A stretch of DNA of 34,567 bases from Acidimicrobiia bacterium (GCA_013003395.1 JABDJC010000156.1:1-34567); one strand, 5' to 3'; positions 21,999 through 31,770 are shown, numbered from the stretch's first letter. Numbers and translations are program-made. The notes: generated by a model from the sequence alone, not told the origin.

Positions 21999-24900
21999 AT
22001 GGCTCCCCTCGATCTCTTCTCGCCGCCCACACGCGCTTGGTTCGAGTCGACGTTCGAAGCACCAACCGACGCACAAACCGACGGCTGGGCATCGATCGCG
22101 GCCGGTCAGCACACACTGATCCACGCCCCGACCGGTTCGGGAAAGACGTTGGCCGCGTTCCTGTACGGCCTGGACGCGCTCTACCAGGAAGAAGCGCCGC
22201 CCGACAACGAGCGATGCCGGGTGCTCTACGTCTCCCCGATGAAGGCACTCGCATACGACGTGGATCGCAACCTGCGTGCGCCGTTGACCGGAATCCAGCT
22301 GGCCGCAGAACGCCTCGGTCTTGCACCGCCCCGTATCTCGACGGCGATGCGCACTGGCGACACCCCACAATCCGAACGACGCCAAATGCACCGTCACCCG
22401 CCTGACGTGCTGATCACCACCCCAGAGAGCTTGTACCTCATGCTGACCTCAGCTGTGAGCGAGATCCTCAAGACCGTGCGATGGGTGATCGTCGACGAAA
22501 TTCACGCCGTTGCGGGAACCAAACGCGGCACCCACTTGGCAGTGACGCTCGAGCGACTCCAAGACAACGCCACGGGACCGGTGCAACGCATCGGCCTTTC
22601 GGCCACGCAGCGACCGCTCGAAGACATCGCAGGCTTTCTGGCTGGAGGCGAGATCGTCAACGACGTGTGGACGCCCCGCCCGGTTCACGTGGTCGATGCA
22701 CCGAGACACAAGAAGTTGGACATCGAAATCGTCGTCCCGGTCGAGGACATGACCCGCCCGGACGAGACGGCGGTGCCCTACGGCGAGGCAGACAATCCGC
22801 CGGTGCGGTCGATCTGGCCGGCGATGTATCCGCGACTGCTCGACCTCATCAGAGAGCACCGGTCGACGATCGTCTTCGTGAACAGCCGAGGTCTCGCCGA
22901 GCGCTTGTCGGCCGAACTGAACAACTTGGCAGGCGAGGATCTCACCCGCGCCCATCACGGATCGGTGTCACGAGAGCACCGGGTCGAGATCGAGAGTGGA
23001 CTCAAGACCGGCGAGCTCCGGGGTGTAGTGGCGACATCGTCCCTCGAACTTGGAATCGACATGGCGGCAGTTGACCTTGTGCTCCTCGTCGAATCTCCCT
23101 CATCGGTCGCCAGCGGTCTCCAACGAGTCGGACGTGCCGGACACCAGGTTGGTGCCGCCAGCCGAGCCCGGGTGTTTCCGAAGCACCGTGGTGATCTCCT
23201 GGAGGCGGCCGTCGTGGTCGAGCAGATGTATGCAGGTGGAATCGAGGCGACGAAGATCCCTCGCAACCCACTCGACGTGCTCGCTCAACAGGTCGTCGCG
23301 ATGGTCGCCGTCAAGTCCTGGCAGGTCGAGGAGCTCTATGCCTTGGTTCGACAGGCGTTTCCGTATCAAGCGTTGACCCGCCCGTCGTTCGACTCCGTCC
23401 TCGACATGCTGTCCGGGCGGTATCCGTCCGACGAGTTCGCCGAACTGCGACCTCGGATCGTCTGGGATCGTGTGGCGGGAACCGTCGCAGCCCGCAACAA
23501 CGCTCGCATGCTGGCGGTCACCAACCCGGGGACCATTCCGGATCGAGGGCTGTACACGGTGGTTCTTCCAGAAGGCGGCAAAGTTGGGGAACTCGACGAG
23601 GAAATGGTCTACGAGTCCCGACCCGGCGACGTCTTCGTTCTCGGATCGACCGCCTGGCGGATCTCGGAAATCGATCACGATCGAGTGATCGTCACTCCCG
23701 CACCCGGAGAACCCTCGGCGAAGATGCCCTTCTGGCACGGCGACGGACCGGGCCGGCCACTGGAGCTCGGCCGCGCCGTCGGCAAGTTCGTTCGCGAGGT
23801 CGGCGGCATGAAGCCAGACGACGCGCTGGCCACGCTGCAGGAACGATATCGGCTCGATGAATGGGCTGCGCAGAACCTCGCACGGATGTTCGAGGACGAA
23901 CGCGCGATCACCGGGACGGTTCCCAGCGACAAGACCATCGTGATCGAACAGTTCCGTGATGAGATCGGCGATTGGCGTACGGTCATCTTGAGTCCGTTCG
24001 GCTCTCGCATCCACGCTCCTTGGGCGCTCGCCATCCGCAAGCGATATCGAGACGCGCTTGGACACGACACCGACGTCTTGTGGTCTGACGACGGCATCGT
24101 GGTTCGCTTCGCGGACATCGATGAACCGGCGCCGATCGAGACCTTGCTGATCGATCCAGACGAGATAGAAGAACTGGTGATCGAAGAGGTCGCCGACAGT
24201 GCACTGTTCACCTCTCGGTTTCGTGAATCCGCAGCTCGGGCGTTGTTGCTCCCGCGACGCCGACCAGGGAACCGCACTCCCCTGTGGCTGCAGCGGCGCC
24301 GATCAGCTGATCTGTTACAGGTTGCGAAAGGCTACGGATCGTTCCCGATCGTCTTGGAGACGTATCGGGAGGTGCTGCAAGACCATTTCGACCTGCCGGC
24401 CCTCATCGAGGTGCTCGGTGACGTCAGGTCACGCAAGATCCGTGTCCACGACGTGGCGTTGACCAGTCCGAGTCCGTTCGCCTCGTCGCTCATGTTCGAC
24501 TTCATCGCGAACTTCATGTACGCCTACGACGCCCCAATCGCTGAGAAGCGAGCCGCCGCCCTCACGTTGGACCGCTCGCTGCTGCGAGAGCTCCTCGGCG
24601 ACATAGAGCTACGCGATCTCCTCGACCCTGAAGTGATTGCACACATCGAACTCGAGCTGCAGCGCCTCACACCCGAGCGTAAGGCGTCTTCGCTCGACGG
24701 GATCCACGATCTCTTACGTGACCTCGGTCCACTGTCTACCGATGCGGTGATGGCGCGCACGGACGGAACTGCAACAGACTGGCTCGACGGTCTCGAAGCC
24801 ACGAGGCGGGTCACCCGAGTGCGGATGGCGGGCGAGGAACGATGGGCGGCGGTCGAAGACGTAGCCCGGCTGCGCGACGCCCTAGGCGTGTCGCCACCTC

Positions 24901-26369
24901 CTGGGATCGCCGACAGCCTGCTCGAGTCCGTTTCCGATCCAATGGGCGACGTCGTCGGTCGATACGCCAGGACACACGCCCCGTTCACGGCCTCGGACGC
25001 GGCCGAAAGTCTCGGCCTACCGGCAGCGGCCGTCACCGAGGTCCTCCAACGCCTGGAACAGTCGGGTCGGGTGACCGCCGGCACATTCAGCGGCGACGGT
25101 CGTGAATGGGTCGACACCGAAGTGCTCAGACGCATCAAGCGTCGCTCGCTCGCGGCACTTCGGAGCGAAATCGAGCCGGTCGAAGCCCATGATGTCGGCC
25201 GGTTCCTGCCGAGCTGGCATGGTGTCGGCAAAGGCTCGAGCCATCGGTCGCGGCTCCTTGAAATCGTCGGTCAGTTGCAGGGAGCCGCAATTCCGGCGTC
25301 GATTCTGGAAAGCGACGTACTTGCGGCACGTATGGAGTACTCCCCCGCGCTTCTCGATGAACTTGCCGCTTCAGGAGAACTCGTCTGGATCGGTCGTTCC
25401 CCGCTCGGTGCAAAGGATGGAAAAGTTGCGCTCTACCGCCGGGATCAGGTGAGCGCGCTGCACTGGCCGATGGAGGACTCGCCACCGGACGGTGAGCTCC
25501 ACGATCGGATCAGGGCACATCTCGTGGAACGAGGAGCAGTCTTCTTCCGCGATCTCTACGACGCAGTGGGAGGCGGCGACCAAAACGACGTCCTCGCTGC
25601 ACTATGGGATCTGGTGTGGGCCGGAGAGGTCACCAACGACACGCTCGCTCCATTACGCGCATTCCTTCTGGGACGAGCGAAACGATCAGGGCGACCAAAC
25701 CTCGCTTCCGCCGCGCCACCGTCGGCGTCGGGTCGCTGGTACCTCACGGCCGATCTCCTCCGTTTCGTGCTCCCAGAACACGCTGCGATGGCAAGAAGTG
25801 AGCAGCTGCTCGACAGATTCGGCGTCGTGACCCGAGACGCCGTGTTGTCTGAGGGCATCCCTGGCGGTTTCGCGGGCCTGTACCCGGTCCTGGCGACGCT
25901 CGAAGACGCGGGACGGGTGCGACGCGGCTATTTCGTAGAAGGTCTCGGTGGCGCCCAGTTCGCCTCACCTGGTGCGGTGGATCGGGTGCGCGCCAAGACC
26001 GATACCGGGATCGTGACCCTCGCGGCGGCCGATCCTGCCAATCCGTATGGCTCCGTCATCCCGTGGCCGGAACACCACGGCCGTCCGAGCCGGTCAGCCG
26101 GTGCGCATGTCGTTCTGATCGATGGACGGCTTGCCGCATTCATCGAACGCGGCGGCCGAACCATCCTCACGTTCATCGACGACGGCGACTCGGTTGCCAC
26201 GGCGTTGGCATCTCTGGCGAAACGGCGTTTCAGACGAATGAAGATCGAGACCGTCGACGGTGACCCAGTCGCTGCCTCGCCGCTCGCGGCAGGGCTGGTT
26301 GCCAACGGATTCAAACAGTCCTACAAGGGGTTCGCTTTTTCGGATCGGCCTGCAACGCGATCTCGTTGA
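21999..26369 (+). CDS. lhr: Large ATP-dependent helicase Lhr
   Basis: The 1456-aa protein is a full-length actinomycete-type Lhr: a superfamily 2 helicase with APTGSGKT Walker A at 43-50, PTDAQ Q-motif-like segment at 22-26, DEIH box at 166-169, LSATQRP motif near 200, and the second RecA lobe with SSLELGIDMA and QRVGRAGHQ. The long C-terminus (about 500-1456) holds the Lhr core winged-helix and the extra C-terminal domain that oligomerises in mycobacterial Lhr. Lhr is a 3'-5' DNA/RNA helicase linked to DNA damage tolerance. No frame break is seen. It starts from a leaderless-type -10 (TAGAAT). Confidence 0.97.
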   Translation: MAPLDLFSPPTRAWFESTFEAPTDAQTDGWASIAAGQHTLIHAPTGSGKTLAAFLYGLDALYQEEAPPDNERCRVLYVSPMKALAYDVDRNLRAPLTGIQLAAERLGLAPPRISTAMRTGDTPQSERRQMHRHPPDVLITTPESLYLMLTSAVSEILKTVRWVIVDEIHAVAGTKRGTHLAVTLERLQDNATGPVQRIGLSATQRPLEDIAGFLAGGEIVNDVWTPRPVHVVDAPRHKKLDIEIVVPVEDMTRPDETAVPYGEADNPPVRSIWPAMYPRLLDLIREHRSTIVFVNSRGLAERLSAELNNLAGEDLTRAHHGSVSREHRVEIESGLKTGELRGVVATSSLELGIDMAAVDLVLLVESPSSVASGLQRVGRAGHQVGAASRARVFPKHRGDLLEAAVVVEQMYAGGIEATKIPRNPLDVLAQQVVAMVAVKSWQVEELYALVRQAFPYQALTRPSFDSVLDMLSGRYPSDEFAELRPRIVWDRVAGTVAARNNARMLAVTNPGTIPDRGLYTVVLPEGGKVGELDEEMVYESRPGDVFVLGSTAWRISEIDHDRVIVTPAPGEPSAKMPFWHGDGPGRPLELGRAVGKFVREVGGMKPDDALATLQERYRLDEWAAQNLARMFEDERAITGTVPSDKTIVIEQFRDEIGDWRTVILSPFGSRIHAPWALAIRKRYRDALGHDTDVLWSDDGIVVRFADIDEPAPIETLLIDPDEIEELVIEEVADSALFTSRFRESAARALLLPRRRPGNRTPLWLQRRRSADLLQVAKGYGSFPIVLETYREVLQDHFDLPALIEVLGDVRSRKIRVHDVALTSPSPFASSLMFDFIANFMYAYDAPIAEKRAAALTLDRSLLRELLGDIELRDLLDPEVIAHIELELQRLTPERKASSLDGIHDLLRDLGPLSTDAVMARTDGTATDWLDGLEATRRVTRVRMAGEERWAAVEDVARLRDALGVSPPPGIADSLLESVSDPMGDVVGRYARTHAPFTASDAAESLGLPAAAVTEVLQRLEQSGRVTAGTFSGDGREWVDTEVLRRIKRRSLAALRSEIEPVEAHDVGRFLPSWHGVGKGSSHRSRLLEIVGQLQGAAIPASILESDVLAARMEYSPALLDELAASGELVWIGRSPLGAKDGKVALYRRDQVSALHWPMEDSPPDGELHDRIRAHLVERGAVFFRDLYDAVGGGDQNDVLAALWDLVWAGEVTNDTLAPLRAFLLGRAKRSGRPNLASAAPPSASGRWYLTADLLRFVLPEHAAMARSEQLLDRFGVVTRDAVLSEGIPGGFAGLYPVLATLEDAGRVRRGYFVEGLGGAQFASPGAVDRVRAKTDTGIVTLAAADPANPYGSVIPWPEHHGRPSRSAGAHVVLIDGRLAAFIERGGRTILTFIDDGDSVATALASLAKRRFRRMKIETVDGDPVAASPLAAGLVANGFKQSYKGFAFSDRPATRSR

Positions 26370-26396
26370 CCACGGTCGCCGGTGGCGTCAGTGGCG

Positions 26397-26681
26397 TCAG
26401 TTCAGCGAACGGAGCTCGTCGTACGGATAGATCCCCGTGCCATGGTGATCTGGCCCGAAGACGAAATTGATCGCGTAGTTGCCGACCAGCGACGCTGCTT
26501 CGATCGTGACGACGTCGATGGCGGCGACATGTGCGGCGACGGCATCCGGCGTGTCACGGCAATTCGCACACTGGCAGGCGGCGCGGAGGTCACGTGCGGT
26601 GGTGACGGTGCGCAAGCCGTCGTCCCACTCGATTTCGAGCGTGGCCTTGTCGTTCACTTCAATTCGGACCGGTTCGTGCAT
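26397..26681 (-). CDS. DUF971-domain protein
   Basis: The 94-aa protein has the DUF971 (GBBH-like N-terminal, PF06155) signature LRAACQCANCRD, then VVTIEAASLVGNYAINFVFGPDHHGTGIYPYDELRSL. In larger proteins this domain binds metal through cysteines and is linked to Fe-S or carnitine metabolism; here it stands alone, as in many bacteria. The start at ATG 26681 is preferred to an upstream in-frame ATG at 26726 because the family begins there and TACGCT lies 7 nt upstream. A short tandem GTGGCGTCA repeat (26382-26400) sits at its end. Confidence 0.88.
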   Translation of the reverse strand: MHEPVRIEVNDKATLEIEWDDGLRTVTTARDLRAACQCANCRDTPDAVAAHVAAIDVVTIEAASLVGNYAINFVFGPDHHGTGIYPYDELRSLN

Positions 26682-26688
26682 GAGCGCG

Positions 26689-26694
26689 AGCGTA
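26689..26694 (-). promoter_or_regulatory. -10 box of the DUF971 gene (leaderless)
   Basis: TACGCT on the minus strand lies 7 nt before ATG 26681, in the 62-bp gap shared with the DUF4032 gene. Confidence 0.5.
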
Positions 26695-26743
26695 GTTGTC
26701 CCAAAGAACCCCATGGCCGTCGACATCGACCAAACTGCTCGAC

Positions 26744-27964
26744 ATGTCAGATCCCTTTCTCATGGTGCGGGCCGGTCACCCGGACTTCCTCGATCTCCCG
26801 TGGGAGGTCCCGATCAACTCTTGGCCGGACGACGTGACCGTCGACCTGCCTTCGGGCGTCCACCGCCACCCTGTCGTGTTCGTTCCATACCGCTCCGACA
26901 TCTATGCCGTGAAAGAACTGACGGTTGCGCTGGCCCGTCACGAGTTCGAAGTTCTGCGCACTCTAGAAAACCACGGCGCCCGGTCGGCGACGCCCGTCGG
27001 TTGGGTCGAGCGTCCGTGGATGCCGCCACGCGATGAGGGAGCGGGAGTGATCATCACCCGCTACGTCGAGTTCGCCTTCTCGTATCGCGAGCTCATCTCG
27101 TCAGGTGGCTTCGGTGACCGTCGGAGCCAGATGCTCGACGCCTTCGCCGTCCTCCTCGTCGAACTCCACCTGCTCGGCTGTTTCTGGGGTGACTGCTCGT
27201 TGTCGAATGTGCTCTACCGATACGACGCCGGCGCCATCGAAGCCGTCATGATCGATGCCGAGACCGTCGAACTCCATGAGCAACTCACAGCCGGGCAACG
27301 GGAGCACGACCTCGAGATAATGATCATGAACGTGGCCGGCGGAATGGCGGACATTGCGGCCGAAGCCGGCCTCGACCTCGACGACGCAGATCTCTCGCTC
27401 GGCGAAGACATTGCAGAACGCTACGCCCAGCTGTGGGACGAGCTCATGCACGACGAAGTCATCAAGTCTGAAGAGCGCTTCAAGATCAGGGACAGGGTGA
27501 GCCGTCTGAACGACCTGGGTTTCGATGTGGAGGACTATCGACTCGTGCCGGTCGCCGACGGCAACCGCATCAGGATGAGAGTCACCATCGGGGGTCGAAG
27601 TTTCCACTCGAACAAGCTTCGAGAACTGACCCGCATTCAGGCGTCAGAGAACCAGGCAAGACAGATCCTGTCGGACCTTCAGTATTACGAGGCGCACCAC
27701 GCGGCCGATCGTCCCTCACTCAAGGCGATTGCGGCGATCCAATGGCGCGTCGGCGTTTTTGAGCCCCTACTGGAACGCATTCGCCGCGAGAGTCCGTCCA
27801 GCGACCCGATCCAAGGATATTGCGACTTTCTGCATCACCGGTACCTGATGTCGGTCACCGCCGGTCGCGACATCGGCTCGGAGTTGGCCTTCGAGGATTG
27901 GTTGTCACTTGGCCGACCCGGTTATGACGCCACTCAGCCGAGGCCGGGCGCCGCCGACGCCTGA
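26744..27964 (+). CDS. DUF4032 protein with a kinase-like (lipopolysaccharide-kinase-type) core
   Basis: The 406-aa protein belongs to the actinomycete DUF4032 family. A kinase-like core is visible: the invariant-Lys-like YAVKEL near 50, the catalytic-loop equivalent FWGDCSLSN with Asp150, and the metal-binding MIDAET with Asp171 in place of DFG. The C-terminal half (about 260-406) is the DUF4032-specific region. Substrate unknown; polar lipid or polysaccharide has been suggested for the fold. ATG 26744 is used over an upstream TTG at 26696. Its end overlaps the convergent SDR by 31 bp. Confidence 0.85.
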   Translation: MSDPFLMVRAGHPDFLDLPWEVPINSWPDDVTVDLPSGVHRHPVVFVPYRSDIYAVKELTVALARHEFEVLRTLENHGARSATPVGWVERPWMPPRDEGAGVIITRYVEFAFSYRELISSGGFGDRRSQMLDAFAVLLVELHLLGCFWGDCSLSNVLYRYDAGAIEAVMIDAETVELHEQLTAGQREHDLEIMIMNVAGGMADIAAEAGLDLDDADLSLGEDIAERYAQLWDELMHDEVIKSEERFKIRDRVSRLNDLGFDVEDYRLVPVADGNRIRMRVTIGGRSFHSNKLRELTRIQASENQARQILSDLQYYEAHHAADRPSLKAIAAIQWRVGVFEPLLERIRRESPSSDPIQGYCDFLHHRYLMSVTAGRDIGSELAFEDWLSLGRPGYDATQPRPGAADA

Positions 27965-28704
27965 CTGGCTCCACCGTCCACCGGCAACGTGACACCAGTG
28001 ATCCACGATGCCGCATCGGATGCGAGAAACACGATCGCGTTTGCGATGTCGTCAGGCTCGCCTATGCGACCCAAGGGGTGAGCCGCAGCCACTTCGGCCT
28101 CGCGATCTTCCCAAAGGGCCTTGGCGAGCCTCGTACGCACCACCGCCGGAGCCACGCCGTTCACGCGGACTCGCGGAGCCATTTCGAGGGCGAGCTGCCG
28201 TGTCATGTAGATGACCGCGGCTTTGGAGATGTTGTACGCCCCGAGTGCACCCGACGGCATCAGACCCGCGATCGACGCCACATTCACGATCGAACCGCCG
28301 TGTGACCCCATCCATTGATTCCATGCCGCTCTCGCGTACAGCAGCGGACCTCGCTGGTTGACCGACCACGTCTTGTCGAGAGCTCCGAGATCGACCTGAC
28401 TCAGCGCACCGACGCCTGGGTTCGTACCGGCGTTGTTGATGAGGATGTCACATGCGCCATACCGTTCGATGGCTGCGGCGACCGCCGCATTCACGTCGCC
28501 CTCCGAATCGGCAGAACCTGCGTGGGCCATCAGACGATCGCCGCCGTCGAGGCGCTGGACTGCGCCTTCGAGATTCTCTGGTTTGCGACTCGTGATGACG
28601 ACACCGCGTGCTCCGCTGGCGAGGAAGAGCGCGGCCGTTGCCTCACCAATTCCTCGGCTCGCTCCCGTGACCAGCGCCACTTTGTCGTCGACGCGAACTT
28701 CCAT
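27934..28704 (-). CDS. Short-chain dehydrogenase/reductase
   Basis: The 256-aa protein is a classical SDR: TGASRGIG (13-20) for NAD(P), NNAG (90-93), and the triad Ser144, Tyr157, Lys161 (YNISK). It ends in the family substrate/oligomerisation segment with GVTLPVDGG. Glycine-rich N-terminus and length fit FabG-type oxidoreductases of unknown substrate. A strong ribosome site AGGAGG sits 6 nt before ATG 28704; an upstream in-frame extension is not family sequence. It overlaps the DUF4032 gene tail by 31 bp on the other strand. Confidence 0.95.
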   Translation of the reverse strand: MEVRVDDKVALVTGASRGIGEATAALFLASGARGVVITSRKPENLEGAVQRLDGGDRLMAHAGSADSEGDVNAAVAAAIERYGACDILINNAGTNPGVGALSQVDLGALDKTWSVNQRGPLLYARAAWNQWMGSHGGSIVNVASIAGLMPSGALGAYNISKAAVIYMTRQLALEMAPRVRVNGVAPAVVRTRLAKALWEDREAEVAAAHPLGRIGEPDDIANAIVFLASDAASWITGVTLPVDGGASQASAAPGLG

Positions 28705-28803
28705 GTGATCCTCCTGATGACTCGCCGAGAGACTATCGGCTCCACCCGCAGCCCGATCGGATCGGTCCCGAGAGGTTGGAGATGCACAACGACATGGTGG
28801 AGC

Positions 28804-28809
28804 TAACGT
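28804..28809 (+). promoter_or_regulatory. -10 box of the lipoprotein gene (leaderless)
   Basis: TAACGT lies 8 nt before ATG 28818. No Shine-Dalgarno sequence is visible. Confidence 0.5.
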
Positions 28810-28817
28810 CACCGGCC

Positions 28818-29240
28818 ATGATCCGCACCGCGGCACTTCTCGTATTGCTCGTCACTCTCGTTGGCTGCGCCGACGAAGGGGGCATTCCCGCTGGTGGAGC
28901 CGCGGCCCAAGCGCCTGACGTCGCCGGCCTCACCGGCTTGTGGTCGGGTGAAGGAGAGTGGCCGATCGAGTGGTCGTTCAAACCGGACATGACGTTCTTG
29001 AAGCACGACCTCATCGCGCCATGTCCGCCTGATGTCGAGTGCATCTGGTCCGGAATCGTGACCAACACGGGAAGTTGGAGGCTGGAGGCCGAATCGGTGC
29101 ATCTGACCTACGACCAGACCGAGACGTTCGAAGGCGTGACGACCCCCGATAAGCTCGAACTCGCTGTGATCGGCGGCAACATTGCAGGCCTTCTCGAGCG
29201 AGATGGTTCGACGCTGGTGTTGGAGTATCGCCGGTCTTGA
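28818..29240 (+). CDS. Small secreted lipoprotein
   Basis: The 140-aa protein has a lipoprotein signal: a short basic/hydrophobic start and lipobox LVGC with Cys17. The mature part is about 124 residues, predicted beta-rich (GLWSGEGEWPIEWSFKPD, then repeated short strands) with two further cysteines near 66-73. It resembles small lipocalin-like or DUF-type extracytoplasmic proteins; I do not recognise a family. The longer in-frame reading from 28776 would spoil the signal, so ATG 28818 is preferred. Confidence 0.75.
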   Translation: MIRTAALLVLLVTLVGCADEGGIPAGGAAAQAPDVAGLTGLWSGEGEWPIEWSFKPDMTFLKHDLIAPCPPDVECIWSGIVTNTGSWRLEAESVHLTYDQTETFEGVTTPDKLELAVIGGNIAGLLERDGSTLVLEYRRS

Positions 29241-29247
29241 TCTCCGG

Positions 29248-29766
29248 TCAGTGACCGCCGCGCTTGACGCCGCCGTACTTCATTCGAGTGTCTTCCATGC
29301 GGGCAACCGCCGGATCTTCGACGTCGGCACGAAACCCAGCGTCCACGATTTCGCCGATGAACAGGTCGTGGGTCCCACAATCCACCGTTTGCCAAAGCGT
29401 GCACTCGATGAATGCAACAGCCTCCTCGAAGATCGGAACGCCGGTTTGGCCTTCGCGAATCGGACGTCCATTGAGGGTCATCTCTTCTTTGGTGGCCGGC
29501 TTCGAGAACTTCACGAATGGTCTCGTGTCTTCCCGGTCCCAGAGATTGACGCTGAATGCGCTCTGACCCTTGATGAGTCGATTGGTGACCGCCTTCACAT
29601 CCACCGAGATCGCGACGAGTACCGGTTCCATCGCCACCTGCGTCACCCACGATTGCGTCATACCGTTCCACTCGTCCCCGTGACGTGACCCGACGAGGCA
29701 GAGCACGTTCGGGATCTTCCACAGGACCCGGTTCAGGGTTTCGGCGGGTACTGAACTCTCTGACAT
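29248..29766 (-). CDS. Flavin reductase family protein
   Basis: The 172-aa protein fits the FMN-binding split barrel of the flavin reductase family, seen in the NGMTQSWVTQVAMEPVLVAISV and AFSVNLW segments. It likely reduces or binds FMN/FAD, possibly serving a two-component monooxygenase, but no monooxygenase gene is nearby. I place the start at ATG 29766, not GTG 29772: GAGGAG is 9 nt from the ATG but only 3 nt from the GTG. It lies 7 bp from the lipoprotein stop (convergent). Confidence 0.9.
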   Translation of the reverse strand: MSESSVPAETLNRVLWKIPNVLCLVGSRHGDEWNGMTQSWVTQVAMEPVLVAISVDVKAVTNRLIKGQSAFSVNLWDREDTRPFVKFSKPATKEEMTLNGRPIREGQTGVPIFEEAVAFIECTLWQTVDCGTHDLFIGEIVDAGFRADVEDPAVARMEDTRMKYGGVKRGGH

Positions 29767-29796
29767 CGACACACGCTCCTCGCTCGGGGGTCGAGA

Positions 29797-30984
29797 CTAC
29801 CGGCCGCTCGGCAAGGTGAACGCAACCTTGCCGCCCGGACCCGCCTCTGCCCAGATTTGTCCGCCGTGGGCGTCAACGACACCCTTGGCGATTGCGAGAC
29901 CCAATCCTGCGCCACCCGTGGAACGCGTTCGCGCCCGATCGGCTCGAGCGAAGCTCTCGAATGCGGCCTCGAGGAACTCGACGGAGAATCCGGGGCCGTC
30001 ATCTTCCACCCGAAGCGTGGCCGCGCCGTTGTTCACGACGCTGATCCGTACGGCGGTTTCTGGCGGAGCGTGTCGTATCGCGTTGTCGACCAGGTTTCGG
30101 ATCACGCGACCCAACACCTCAGGGCCTCCGTGGGTCGGCACCTCGGCTTCGGTCTCGAGTACAAGCGAAACTCCGACGCGCTGCGCCATCGGTTCGAGAG
30201 CCTCGACCGACTCGTCTGCCAGTTCGGCCAGATCTATCTCCATGGTTTCGTATTCGAGGTGCCCCGACTCGATACGCGACAGCAAGAACAGATCGTCGAC
30301 GAGTGCGCCAAGGGCCTGGACGTCACGATGCATCGACCTGAAATACCGCTCCGGGTCGGGAGCAACCCCGTCCTCGACGGCTTCGAGCGCGGCCTGGAGC
30401 GCTGCGAGCGGCGTCCGCAGATCGTGGCCGATGGCCGAGAGAAACGACTGCCGCGCCAACTCGTCTCGACGGCGCTCCTCCTCGTTCGTCTCGAGGCGCG
30501 CGACCATCTCGTCGAGAGCGTCTGCCGCTGCACCAACCTCATCGGGACGGGTGACTCCTGTTCTCGCGGTCAAATCCCCGGCGGCCACTCGTTCAGCAAC
30601 CTCTGCGATCGAGCGGAGGTCTTCGTTGAGCGGCCCGGCAATCGTCACGGCGAGGACCAATCCGAGCGCGATGCCGAAACCGAGGACCACGAGCAGGAGA
30701 TTCAGATCGTGTTGCGAGAAGAACATCACCATCGCCGCTCCTGCGGTGGCCACACCGATGACTCCCGCAGCCGCCAGGGCCACCACGACGACGGTCCGCT
30801 GCAGCGACGTGAATCTCCGAGCGCGACGAGGGATCCACCACGCCGCAAACGCGGTCAGAGCGGCAACCGAGAGCAGGATCATGAGAAGACCATTGCGGTC
30901 TGCTGCAGTCGGCTGCATCGTGGCTTCGAAGAACACCAGCGAAGCGATGATGATCGCCAATGCTGCGATAACGGCACGGGTCAT
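29797..30984 (-). CDS. Two-component sensor histidine kinase
   Basis: The 395-aa membrane protein has four predicted transmembrane helices (about 3-20, 32-50, 66-88, 97-116) with very short extracytoplasmic parts, so it probably senses within the membrane. A HAMP-like linker follows (about 108-165), then the dimerisation box SAIGHDLRTP with His187, and ATPase boxes NLVDNAIRH, EDDGPGF and GGAGLGLAIAKG. Its ATG 30984 overlaps the response regulator stop as ATGA. The longer open frame starting at 31122 is not real. Signal unknown. Confidence 0.95.
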   Translation of the reverse strand: MTRAVIAALAIIIASLVFFEATMQPTAADRNGLLMILLSVAALTAFAAWWIPRRARRFTSLQRTVVVVALAAAGVIGVATAGAAMVMFFSQHDLNLLLVVLGFGIALGLVLAVTIAGPLNEDLRSIAEVAERVAAGDLTARTGVTRPDEVGAAADALDEMVARLETNEEERRRDELARQSFLSAIGHDLRTPLAALQAALEAVEDGVAPDPERYFRSMHRDVQALGALVDDLFLLSRIESGHLEYETMEIDLAELADESVEALEPMAQRVGVSLVLETEAEVPTHGGPEVLGRVIRNLVDNAIRHAPPETAVRISVVNNGAATLRVEDDGPGFSVEFLEAAFESFARADRARTRSTGGAGLGLAIAKGVVDAHGGQIWAEAGPGGKVAFTLPSGR

Positions 30985-31673
30985 GGCTCGAACCGATACC
31001 CGACGCCCCAGACTGTCTTGATCCAGCGAGGATCGGCGGGGTCGGGCTCCATCTTTTGGCGGAGGCGGCGCACATGGACGGTCACTGTCGATGGATCCTG
31101 GTAGTCGGTCGATGAATCCCACACATGCTCGAGCAGCTGGCCTCTCGAAAACACTTGTCGCGGCGACTCCGCGAAGAACCAGAGCAGATCGAACTCCTTC
31201 GGCGTCAGCTCGAGGGCGGTTCCGCCAAGGGTCACTTCACGGCTCCCACTGTCGATGTCGAGGTCGTCGTAGCTCAGCGCTACCGAAGCCGAAGCCGAGT
31301 TGACTCGACGCAGGACCGAACGCACTCGTGCCGTCAGTTCCCGAGGCGAAAAGGGCTTGACGACGTAGTCGTCGGCACCGAGCTCGAGGCCGAGGACCCT
31401 GTCCGATTCCTCCGCTCGGGCGGTGAGCAGGATCACTGGCACGTCGTTGAGTTTGCGAAGGTGGTTGAGAACGCTGAAACCGTCGACCTTTGGCAACATC
31501 ACATCGAGCACGATGAGGTCAGGCGTGGAGCGACGAAGCGAGTCGAGCGCCTCTTGACCATCGGCGGCTTCGGACACGACGAAACCCTCTCGCTTGAGGT
31601 AGGCCGTCACCACTTCCCGCACCATGGGTTCGTCGTCCACCACGAGTACCCGCCTGCTCACATCATTACTCAT
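30981..31673 (-). CDS. OmpR/PhoB-type response regulator
   Basis: The 230-aa protein has a receiver domain with the acidic pocket Asp13-Asp14, phospho-acceptor Asp57, Thr84 and Lys106, then a winged-helix DNA-binding domain (about 130-228) of the OmpR class with VTVHVRRLRQKM and the final VWGVGYRFEP. It pairs with the histidine kinase gene next to it. ATG 31673 is preferred over ATG 31682 because TACGAT lies 7 nt upstream. Targets are unknown; it is divergent from the universal stress protein. Confidence 0.96.
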   Translation of the reverse strand: MSNDVSRRVLVVDDEPMVREVVTAYLKREGFVVSEAADGQEALDSLRRSTPDLIVLDVMLPKVDGFSVLNHLRKLNDVPVILLTARAEESDRVLGLELGADDYVVKPFSPRELTARVRSVLRRVNSASASVALSYDDLDIDSGSREVTLGGTALELTPKEFDLLWFFAESPRQVFSRGQLLEHVWDSSTDYQDPSTVTVHVRRLRQKMEPDPADPRWIKTVWGVGYRFEP

Positions 31674-31680
31674 TGGGCAC

Positions 31681-31686
31681 ATCGTA
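31681..31686 (-). promoter_or_regulatory. -10 box of the two-component operon (leaderless)
   Basis: TACGAT on the minus strand lies 7 nt before ATG 31673. It overlaps the alternative ATG at 31682, which argues against that start. Confidence 0.5.
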
Positions 31687-31764
31687 CGGTGACAACGGCG
31701 TTTTCAGCCCGATCGAGCGAGTTGTTCAGTGATTGTTCATCGGGCACGCCGGTGCAGTGCGGCC

Positions 31765-31770
31765 TATGCT
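31765..31770 (+). promoter_or_regulatory. Putative -10 box of the universal stress protein gene
   Basis: TATGCT lies 11 nt before ATG 31782. It matches the -10 pattern but with longer spacing than most genes here. Confidence 0.35.

Noticed and set aside
21126-22397. A 423-aa open frame antisense to the NmrA-like gene and the start of lhr
   Set aside because: It lacks family features, and the plus-strand genes are clearly real.
29857-31104. Plus-strand frames of about 400 aa over the two-component genes
   Set aside because: Low-complexity Arg/Ser-rich shadows of the histidine kinase.
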